From Metaphire vulgaris (lineage: Eukaryota; Annelida; Clitellata; Crassiclitellata; Megascolecidae): a stretch of 64,000 nucleotides of DNA. Positions 55,090-64,000 of the stretch are shown piece after piece. The stretch is taken from the NCBI GenBank assembly GCA_018105865.1, contig CM030834.1, positions 6,682,668-6,746,667 of the forward strand. Reading direction: 5' to 3'. The first letter of the stretch is position 1, and every line of letters begins with the position of its first letter. Under the pieces are notes generated by a model, which worked only from the letters and a program-made list of their open reading frames with translations, was not told the origin of the DNA and ran no database searches. The position numbers and the translations under genes are program-made.

Positions 55090-55281
55090 CAGTGGCGGCT
55101 CTAGGATTTGGCAAGTGGGGGGCCTTTGGGGTGGCAACTACTAATCATGGGGGGGCCAACCATTTGCTGTTTAATGTATGCAGCATTAAGAATAGGGTCC
55201 CAACTGGGGAGGGCATTGGGGGGACAGGCACTCAATAGGGGGGCACGGGTCCCTCTGGCGCCCCCGGTGGAGCCGCCACTG
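55090..55281. mobile_element. hAT MITE, CAGTGGCGGCTC family (copy D, complete)
   Basis: 192 bp, ends CAGTGGCGGCTCTAGG / GAGCCGCCACTG, with a perfect 8-bp duplication atactgtg (55082-55089, 55282-55289). This defines the family and its hAT membership. Confidence 0.95.
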
Positions 55282-55629
55282 ATACTGTGCCCGATTCAAT
55301 TTTAAACTCGGTTCCGCCAAGATACATTCACAGAGATGCGAAAGACAGAACTCTCGACGAAAGACGTTCCTGTTGTTTTGATGTCATCGGCCGAGGGCCT
55401 CAAGCGTGTTGAATGCCTACTCTTCAGTTAATGTGTTCATGTTCAGCGTGTGTCTTAAATCCATTTGCTTATCTCTCGAACTATAGATAAACTAGACAAT
55501 AAATGCGAAACATTCAAAGAAATTCTCGCCTTTCAATTTCAAGAAAAGCCACGCACCAAAAGGCATGGCTGGAACGCCACGTTGCGATCCCTTCTGTTCG
55601 GGCACTTCAGACGATGCAGGATATTGGAA

Positions 55630-56070
55630 ATTGACATCGGTTGGCATTATTCAGAGAACAGAGAATTGTATTTAAAATTGGTGTTCTTGTTTCTAAAACA
55701 CTGCAGTCTGGCCAACCTCAATATTTAAAATCTATGTCGAATCACCCAAAACATTACCATTTGACAAGGTTTGCTAATTCATTGTTAAATGTACCCAGAA
55801 ACAACATTGAAATTGGTTAAGAGTGAGCTTTTTCCAATTCTGGGCCAAAAATCTGGAACTCTCTCCCTCTGGTTGTCAGATCTTCCAATAAACTGAGTAT
55901 TTTCAGATCTAGGCTTAAAATACATCTCTTCCAATTAGTATTTTCTCCATAGTCTGTCTTGCTGTTTCCCTCTGACTGATCTCTGGAATGACCTTGTCTT
56001 TTGCGGATGGATTTGAAGTACCATCAACTGATACCTTTTGGTATTAGAAATGGTGCTATAGAAGCACATA
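55630..56070 (+). mobile_element. LINE 3' fragment
   Basis: ENRELYLKLVFLFLKHCSLA NLNI, then frameshifted pieces like KSGTLSLWLSDLP and SDLGLKYISSN, and the 3' UTR ctctggaatgaccttgtctt. Same family as 21657-22330. Confidence 0.75.
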
Positions 56071-56994
56071 ATTATTATTTATTCATCTTGTGCTCAGCTC
56101 CACATCTTCTAAAATCCAATGGCCTGCTGTATTTTGGCTATTCGTAGGACTATATTTAAAATGGAATTGTGATTATGTTCTTGACATTATGGTTAAAACA
56201 TTCTTTTCGAAAATTCTTATGGACTGTTAGACATTTAAATAGGCCACAAAACACAAAATGAAAACAGCAATAATAAAAATTCAGATATCAAGGCACTTAT
56301 GTTACAGCATTAGCACAGTGGCAATGGTCATAACGATCTGTTGATTGGTAATTTGTGTTGAATTTCTATCAGCGGACATTCAGACGCAGAAGAAGAATTA
56401 CAGAAGAATTACAGAAGAAGAATTACAGATGTCAATTTAATCGATCGTTAGTAATCGATAGATGTTGTATGAACACACTTGATCTTTGCCGACGGATTTA
56501 ACGTTAATCATCCCAGATGACTACTTTGTATTCAAGAGGGCTAAAATGGCGGCCTGGGAATGGGGTTGTCTTTTCCGCTGCATGCAAAGGACTTTGAAGA
56601 GTTCAACTGCAGCCATCGTCGTCAAACAAATAAGTGCGAAAAGGATCTCGCTCCTGATCAGGGGATCCGTTTTCAAACCCATTCATCCGGCTGAGCCGAA
56701 CATGGAATGGCTATTGATCTATTGATTCGATGCTGAGATCATGCACTTATTTAGTTCCGTATAACCTACAACATGAACTTTGTGACCTAGAGATAATATT
56801 TCCTGCTACTTTACGGCACGCGCCAATGTCAACTGCATGCAAGCATGTAGCAACCCAGAAATTCATCTGACCCGATCACGTGGTTTTTCAGGGGTCGCAT
56901 GCCCTCATGCATATGTCCCATGATGACTCCCATCAAAGCCTGTCATAGAGAATCTGATGCAAATGTTGCTGCAAAGTGACTTTGAGTCGTGGAA
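56071..56994. other. Intergenic stretch without recognisable gene
   Basis: No supported feature. Confidence 0.4.
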
Positions 56995-58345
56995 AGTAAA
57001 GTAAAAATAAAGTAAAATCTCGTGGATTTCTATAGCGCCTTGGGAAAAACAGCACAACAGTAGCTGCTTATTCTTAGGCGCTCAGCCTCTCTTAAAATAG
57101 CTATAGGAAAGGTATGTTATCAGCCAGGCAATAGTCAACATCCAAAGGGCAGTGAGGCTAGGTTGTTTCAGCTATGGAGAAAATGATTTCAGAAACAGGA
57201 AGGATTTAAGCTTAGACCTGAAGACTTGAGGAGATAATGCAGGAATTATAGGAAATGAGGATTCAGATTTTATTGTTTGAAAGTGTCCAAGTCTGCGGAG
57301 GGAAGCTGGTATCGAGTTCCAAAGTTCAGGTGCAGCGTATGAGAAGGCACGGTTGCAAATTTTCAGGGATGATTGATTTAGTGGGCATGACAGAGTGAGA
57401 TGAGATGATGAACGTGTGGTCGAGAGGAGGCTGAGGGGTTAATAGTGATCTAAGGTAGACAGGTTTTGATGACTGAAGTGAGCTATGTGTAAGTGTTATT
57501 ATCTTACGTTGGATACGTTCAGTTATTTTAAGCCAATGTAATGATTTTAGTATGAGTGAAATATGGGAGAATTTAGGTGACTTAGTAACAGCACGAGCAA
57601 GTGCATTTTGTATTGATTGCAATTTGTTGATAGAGGCTTTGGGAAGGTTATAGTATAGGGAGTTACAATAATCTAATTTGGAGTGGACTATTGAGGTGGC
57701 GATTGTGGAGGCAGTTTTAGTATCTAGGCAAGGGCGTAGGCGGCGAAGGTCACGAATATGAATAAAGCAGGCTTTTGATAGTTGGGAGATTTGTGATTCA
57801 AAGTTTAGAAGAGAATCAAATTTGAATCCTAGATTTCTAGTAGTTGGAACAGGGATTGTTGTGGTGTCAGGAGCCAAAACTAGCTTAGGATTGTCAATTT
57901 TTTTGAGTTGTTGGGGTAGTCCAATTAAAAGAAATTCTGTCTTAGATGGGTTAAGAGCGAGGAGATTAGATGACATCCATGCAGAGATTGATGAGAATGC
58001 AGATTCAAGCTCAATATTAGATGCATTAAGTGAAAGATGTGAGAAGGAAAGGAATAGCTGAGTGTCATCGGCATAGAGTTGGTGATTTAAATTAAGGGAA
58101 TTAATTAAAGATGAGAGAGGTGTGGTGTAAAGGCTGAACAGTACAGGCCCAAGAACAGATCCTTGAGGCACTCCAAAATCTACACTGTGAGATAGAGAAA
58201 TTTGGCTAAGACAGGACACTTGAAAAGACCGGGATTTAAGGTAAGATGAAAACCAGTTGTGAGCTTTTTCAGATATTCCAAACCAGAGAGAGAGAGAGTC
58301 GTTCGAGCAGAATTTTGTGATCTATGGTAACAAATGCAGCAGAGA
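56995..58345 (-). mobile_element. CR1/L2-like LINE, RT second half to 3' end
   Basis: The minus strand reads AFVTIDHKILLERLS, then (after a slip in a ct repeat) ISEKAHNWFSSYLKSRSFQV, VDFGVPQGSVLGPVLFSLYT (motif B), LYADDTQLFLSF (catalytic YADD), TKTEFLLIG-like and NLGFKFDSLLNFESQIS. It continues with SKLDYCNSLYYNLP and, after a shift near 57360, NRAFSYAAPELWNSIPASLR. The 297-codon ORF 57326-58219 is intact. It ends in an ATTTTACTTT-type tail at about 57000. Confidence 0.9.
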
Positions 58346-59000
58346 GGTCAAGGCCAGTAACTTGTCGGAAATGCTAGTTTGTGCGCTTTTCGTTTACGGG
58401 CCACCTTCGAGCGACTTCGTTGCTACGAGAGAAGAAGGCCAGTCGAAAGTAGATGACAGACCGACGGACATGATGCTGCATAGGAAGCGATGGATGACAA
58501 TCATATTCAGATTAAGAACAGGAGTGAGCACACTTACCACCGAATAAAAAACCGCTAAACAGTTCTTCGAAGTGGCACGCCGCTATCCGTTGCAGTGTCG
58601 CTAATAGGCCTAATTAATTATACGACGCGAATGCTAAAAAGCATCGCTAAAGCCTTAAATATTGTACAGTTAGTCAGACTAATTCCGACATGAGTTAGCC
58701 TAAGTTTCGAAATATTAGGAGCATTTTGCGCTGCTGGTAAACTGCGTGCTGTTGCTTTAGGGAACAGTGAAATCTGATTGGTGCTGTTTAAAACGCCCTC
58801 TGCTGGTTCTGAGTTCCGTCTGCACAGCGCCGAGGCCATAAGGCTCTCATAACATACAAATGTTGCACTCAAAATCGACATTTTGCACCAATTGAGCTGA
58901 AAGACAATTTAACAGACCTGGACTTGCCAATGGACGAGTAATGAATCAAACGCACGGAACTACCGAAGCCAATAGAGACATATGCAGCGGAAGAGAGAGA

Positions 59001-59055
<55 letters not shown>

Positions 59056-59378
59056 AGACGACTGCAGTTTAAAAAACGAACGAGGAAGGAGAGAAGCAGA
59101 GAGACAGCTATGGAGGAGGGGAAATACGCAGAGCACAAGAGCAGAAAACCGCCGTGCACCAGCTGATAAATCTCAATCAGAGCCTTATCAAAATGTTTCC
59201 CGACCTTAGTCTGACCCTTGACCTATCAGGAGAGCGACTCAGTCTTCCGAGGTCAGACGCAAAGGTCAACCAGTCGACACTTTAGCGAGACTATTCGGAG
59301 CCTGCAATTCGCTCGAAGACAATTTGGGAATCATTGAGCTCATAAAAACCTACTCACAACTATGATATATAATAAGTG

Positions 59379-59419
<41 letters not shown>

Positions 59420-60413
59420 ATGTGTGTGTAGAGGCCTGCTTCTGGCTGCCGAACTGTGCTGTTTCAATTCCAAAATACGAGGGCCTAAGAGATTAAGAGT
59501 GGGTTATAGGCCATACGCTATCGTTGTTTTGGATTTTGATGACGCTTTGCATTTTTACTTTCGCAGGCGTTTAGTCATTTTTATAACGTTATTTCATTAA
59601 GAAAAATTCTTTTCATTTTTAAACAAGATTTCTATTCAAAATTACTTGTCAGGAATTTGCTAAGAATCTTATAAAAGAGTACATTCTGGTGAACAAAGCG
59701 TCGCAAAAATGTTTGAAAGCCGTTCTAGCCTTTGCCATGAAGGAAACTGATAGAAATATTATCAGTGCACGTTTTCATGGCTGTTCGCTTTTTTCAACAA
59801 TTTGAGGTTTTAGATCGATATTTTTGTATTTCAAATAGTCGTCTTCTTGATTTGAGAAAGTATTATCAAGTTCAATACTGTCAGTTAATCCTTCGCCGTG
59901 GCTTTGCTATAGGGTCCGAAAAGAATGCGAAAAGATAGGAATTAAGGAAAGTCGGCAGAAGATTTATTACCATTGTGATTCTTCTGTCATCGCCACTTTC
60001 TCTATTGGTTCTCTATTGCGCTGTTCTTCTCTCTGTCTCGAGTAATCATTCCACTGCATGCCTCTTCAACTCTAGTTTCAATCGCAATTTCTTCTTTTCC
60101 TCTTTATTAGATCTGTCTACTTTCATTTCACCGATTTTGCCGACATTTTCTCATCTTTTCTACGTCAATCAACATTCTATAGAAATATGCACCATATGCT
60201 CTACAGAGTCTACACTGTCTACATACACTGTGTGCATAAGTCAGACATCACCGTCAACTGTGGTTGCATCAAACCCGGAAGAATTCTCCATTTTTCTTAT
60301 CATTCTTATGATAAATGCACATCCAGAAAAGCCTGCCACTCCAATGTCCTCCATATCAGTTTAGGTCAGGATGAAATGTCCTGCACAATACAAGACAAGA
60401 TATTGCCAAATTT
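58346..60413. other. Intergenic with microsatellites
   Basis: (GA)n 58996-59052 and (GT)n 59373-59430 make spurious ORFs. Overlapping frames at 59975-60430 are open, one hydrophobic, one cysteine-containing. I cannot support either as a gene: no ATG in good context, and repeat-derived sequence follows. Confidence 0.4.
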
Positions 60414-60520
60414 GTGTGCTTTGAGTTAAGTAAGTAAGTAAGTAAGTAAGACGAGATTTCTAAGTTTCGGGCAGCGCTATAGATATTTCGTCTTACTTAC
60501 TTGCTTAACTCAAAGCACAC
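60414..60520. repeat. Inverted repeat with GTAA arms
   Basis: gtgtgctttgagttaagtaa (60414) pairs with ttacttgcttaactcaaagc (about 60496-60515) and on to acac, loop about 25 bases with gcgctatag. It looks like LINE-type tails (gcgctatagaaat...cgtcttacttac) in head-to-head arrangement. Confidence 0.85.
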
Positions 60521-60720
60521 ATCCTACTGCTGCTTCTCTACGGCTGCAATACACAGACGACGGCAACAGAACTGCTCCGCAAATAACTCGAAGTCTTCGA
60601 CCAGTGGTGCTTACGGACAATTTTACGTTCCCGTGCACATATGGACATATCCACAGACAATGTCATCGACAAATTCGCTTCCAGCAATAGAAAATTCGAT
60701 TTTGCACTATGACTTTCTAC
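60520..60720 (+). mobile_element. RTE-like LINE remnant (post-RT region)
   Basis: Readable as LLLLYGCNTQTTATELLRK and LEVFDQWCLRTILRSRAHMD, matching the LLYG-C-E-T-W ... L-x-x-F-x-x-x-C-L-R-x-I-L region of RTE-type LINEs. Stops interrupt it. Confidence 0.65.
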
Positions 60721-62440
60721 AACCAGACTAAAATGACTTTTATACATGATCAATTCTGAACATTATATTTCATACATCAAATCTACATTCTACAGATTTC
60801 TTCTAACCCGTTTACATATAGGCTAATTCCTTTGACAATTGGCGGGATCTTCCTAGAATTTCATTACATCCCCACCACACCAAGAGTTCTTGGAACCGCC
60901 ACTAATGTAATGATATTTAAGCCTACTCTGCTATTTTGATATTTTATGCAAGCAACGTGGCTTAAATGTTCAAACACTCTGGCTTTGTAGCTAACGAAAA
61001 TCGAGCAATTTTATTGGCCACAAATAACAGATACACTTCTTATGAATTCCCTATAAATGGGACGTGGATGTCCGTTTTGATGTCAATTAACTACACCATT
61101 ATTAAGTGAAAGCGCTGAATCCTCTAATCAGCCGTGATAAAAGTGAGATTCTTACAGAGACATTAAGAAAATCTATTTAATGGGGAGGGGATTGTCGAAT
61201 AGCTAGCTGTCTTATAGTGTGCAAAATTTCATTCTAATATTGCCCTAATTTTTTGCTCCGACTAAAAGACTCTGTTGGGGAACTCACGTCATTCCTCCAA
61301 ACCCTCTAGTGACTAGTCGCAACTAGAAATGTCGGTCTGTGGGGTCGCTTGAGACCATGCTCACTTTCTTGTTATTATTCCGGAGCCCTAGTCCAGTGAT
61401 AAATTGTAATTCGAAGATAGACATGGAGACAATTAAATAATAACGATGAACATTTTGGTGTTTGGATGTGGTTCTGTTTAGCGAACGCACTCGTGCAATG
61501 CCCTGGACTCACTGACAAACTTATCCCATGCATGCGCCTGGACGAATCAAGTCGCTATAGTCAGAGAGGGATCTAGGACAATTGCTCACAGGACAATTGC
61601 TCATCTATTTGACTTTTGCTCCAGTGATGACGGTAACATGCGCGGCAGCACCATGTCAATTGAAACGAGATAAAATTGAATGATTTTTAGCGAAAACAAC
61701 TAATCTTTAATCTGTACAAAGTTCCATGCGCCAAACATAAAACCGGAAGTCAGAGGGATCGACAATTGCTCTCAGGACAGCCACATTGATTCGGCAGCAT
61801 TGTTGAAGGTAAGTAAACCAGTAAACAAGAGAATCGAGATAACAATTGGACAATTTTCGAACAGACTTTTAATCTGGACAAAGTTCCTTCAAACATTTTG
61901 CTCAAAGGACAGTTGCTCACATAGACCTTTACTTATAGACAACTGTTGATAGATGATTAAACACAATATTAACAGATAAAATTCCATCATGCTCTAAGGC
62001 TAATGCAATATTTAAATAATTAATGTCCACATTCTTGTTATAAAATCGTCAATTCTATAACTGGACTTAATCTGGTTCGACGCTATAATCGCTAGAGTCT
62101 AGCGGTTAGACGATCTTTAATATAAGACAACGATATTCTCCTCTGATTATCACATTTCTTCTCGTTTTGTCAATTGTACGCACCGGAACATTGAAATGGA
62201 AGCCAGGGAGGGGTCTACACCTACACAGATGTCAACGGCTCATATATCTTCCACCTCATTTGATGGACACCTACCTGCTCTCGAAAGAGCTATAGAAATT
62301 CACAAGATTTTACTTACTTTCTTACTTAAATGGACACCTTTTCTTAAGAAAAATGTATACAGAAGATTATAATCCTTCCATGGTAGAAATGTCAGTTTCA
62401 GATTTTCAATTCTTGAAATTTGAAAAGCCTTTCTTCTTAA
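60721..62440. other. Intergenic; MITE fragments
   Basis: Right hAT end gaaccgccactaatg at about 60893. A copy of the 4361 hAT family at about 61180-61400. A degenerate tandem duplication at 61558-61920. A LINE 3' tail (agctatagaaattcacaaga) at 62290. No gene. Confidence 0.45.
61558..61920. repeat. Degenerate tandem duplication (about 190 bp) with GGACAATTGCTCA motifs
   Basis: gtcagagagggatctaggac (61559) and gtcagagggatcgacaattg (61750) start two units that also share cgagataa...aattg and ctttaatctgkacaaagttc. The motif ggacaattgctca recurs four times. Confidence 0.7.
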
Positions 62441-62512
62441 CCCCTTAACTGGGGATCCCGGATATATCTGTCTATTTTACATTGAGTTACAGTTAAATAC
62501 ACGGTTAAGAGG
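62441..62512. mobile_element. 72-bp piggyBac-like MITE (copy 2)
   Basis: Flanked by TTAA (62437-62440, 62513-62516). Reverse complement of the 28817 copy, same length, with a few substitutions. Confidence 0.7.
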
Positions 62513-62683
62513 TTAAACATCATTGTTTGCTGTGATATCCATTCTACGATAATTAAATCAATTCTATCAAATTGTTGTTTTACATGGATAAATATGGATA
62601 TAACCTACATTTTGAAATATTAGCTAGTAGTTAAAGTTATTCTTTTCAGCATTTAAGCAAGAGGAATAGTCGACATTAAGATA

Positions 62684-62798
<115 letters not shown>

Positions 62799-62812
62799 GT
62801 CATTGAAGGTCT

Positions 62813-63743
62813 TCACCGACGACGACAGCAGCAGCAACAACATGAGAAGAACGAGCAACAGCAGTCATATGAATCGCGAGCAGTGGGATTCTGGTGATGA
62901 GAATCATTTTGTTCAGTCAGTTTTCTTGGTTGATCAGTTACTGGTTGATGTCCACTAATGGTAAATAGGTCACTCACTGGTGCTTGGACTTCGGAGAATT
63001 TTGCCGTGGCTCCAACCAGCTCAGTTTGATTAGTAGGCCTACTTTGAATTGTGATCGAGCCGTCATGTGTTTCCACAACCATTGAGTCGCCGAAAGCAGT
63101 ACCAGAGACGCCAGGAGGAGCATCTGTTTTGCGATTTTGATCAAAGATGATGTTGAATTGATTCGTCTCAAATATTGGATCTGTCCTTTGATTACCGTTC
63201 CCTTTGAGTTCGGTGTTCATATTTTCGTCTTTAGACAGACAGTTTGAAACGGCTTCTCTCACCGAGATGTGATTCCTGTATGTGCATCTCGTTTTCTGCC
63301 ATTCTTTGATGTATCTATCAATGTATCTCTCTGCCCCCGTTTGTCTCATTTCGATTGTTCGTCCGCCACAATGAGTAGTTTTTCGATCACGAAATCGACG
63401 TCGGACGTCACCAGCCGTTCACTGACATGACATCGACTGGAATCGTTTCAATGACTCCGAGTGTTTGCAATATGCGGTAGATGTAGAGACGTCTGTTGCC
63501 CGTCAGAGCCCACCAGTCGCCTTCTTCGAATACTACCTCCATGGCTGGGATGTCGTTGACTGTAATATGACGGTTCAGCAACTGTTGGAAAGTATTCGAA
63601 ACGAATGTTCTGTCGGTGAATCTGCTTCCGATGCTGTCCTGAGTGAATTTAATGTCAGAAGGACGCATACGACGCGAATGGGGCGCCATTATGAGCCTAA
63701 TAATATTGTGATCCCAAGTACTATTGTCAATCATGCGTGACAT
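62813..63743 (-). pseudogene. NRRLY-domain (ParB/Srx-like?) gene with a one-base frameshift
   Basis: The first frame (63743-63408; likely start MAPHSRRM at about 63689) reads RRMRPSDIKFTQDSIGSRF, a variable part, then VVFEEGDWWALTGNRRLYIY RILQTLGVIETIPVDV. It stops at 63408. Shifting by one base near 63412 the sequence continues as RRRFRDRKTTHCGGRTIEMR and on for about 195 codons to 62813, through a Thr/Gln/Ser-rich tail ending in a Cys/Arg repeat. I recall a small eukaryotic family with the order RP-x-I-x-(F/Y)-TQ-x-SI, then NRRL(Y/W)-x-(Y/F)-R, IPV, RKFTT-x-(N)GG, which resembles the ParB/sulfiredoxin fold. The order here matches, so the shift falls inside one domain. It may be a pseudogene, a +1 frameshift, or a sequencing error. 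Function unknown. Confidence 0.5.
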
Positions 63744-64000
63744 AAACAAATGTCATTTTACCCAGTACATTTCAAAAAGCCAGTAATAACATCTTACCCA
63801 AACAGAACACAACACATCGAACAAATCTATTAAATATTCTGCAATATCCGTAAGTATGACAAACCAGGTGCAAGAACCAGGCGCAGCTTTTGCCTTTAAA
63901 GAGAATTCGTTCGCCCTATGAATCAGCTGATGCCGTGAATAGCGTCACTAGAAATTCAAAACCAACACAGCTGGAATTTCCGTGATCCTTTTTTAGATGA
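63744..64000. other. Upstream of the NRRLY gene; nothing recognised
   Basis: No feature that I can support. Confidence 0.4.

Noticed and set aside
58982..59209. Arg-Glu repeat ORF, and its Ser-Leu complement
   Set aside because: Translation of a (GA)n microsatellite.
59975..60429. Secreted protein gene (hydrophobic start, or the overlapping Cys-containing frame)
   Set aside because: The hydrophobic frame starts at GTG with no ATG, the two frames compete, and the region runs into an inverted LINE-tail repeat.

Overview
The window is from an animal nuclear genome. It has spliced genes with GT-AG introns, an immunoglobulin-domain membrane protein, a GATA transcription factor, a neuropeptide precursor, a 5S-rRNA-headed SINE, a tRNA-derived SINE, CR1/L2-like and RTE-like LINE fragments, and dozens of short hAT-type transposons. 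The peptide GFRKGSADRFAHQF followed by GKRR fits the allatotropin family as known in annelids, molluscs and relatives. I therefore favour a lophotrochozoan (spiralian) marine invertebrate; this is an inference, not a species call.

Layout. 1-4265 (+): the 3' part of a type I membrane protein with two Ig domains, one transmembrane segment and a short tail, in four exons whose phases all agree. 4361-11400: hAT elements, including a nest in which one element (7395-11051) holds three others, one of which holds a fourth. 12.1-13.4 kb: a large ATTNN pentanucleotide array and AT-rich repeats. 14136-14441 (-): the allatotropin-like precursor. 15-24 kb: LINE remnants, MITEs and a few weak exon candidates. 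25012-36103 (-): a complete GATA factor coding sequence in five exons (763+422+123+97+278 nt, 560 aa). Its long introns are packed with transposons. 36.5-62.5 kb: no convincing host gene; mostly LINE 3' ends, SINEs, MITEs and microsatellites, plus a 104-bp near-perfect palindrome at 48697-48800. 62813-63743 (-): a candidate gene with a small conserved-looking NRRLY domain, interrupted by a one-base frameshift.

The host genes are unrelated in function (cell surface recognition, peptide signalling, transcription) and do not form an operon or cluster. The dominant biology is transposon accumulation. Many elements can be delimited exactly by terminal inverted repeats (TIRs) and 8-bp target duplications. 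A motif close to TGACCTTTTTTGCTTGTCA recurs inside MITEs that have different ends. I found no cellular tRNA, rRNA operon, CRISPR array or bacterial-type gene. All calls come from reading the sequence; no database search was possible.
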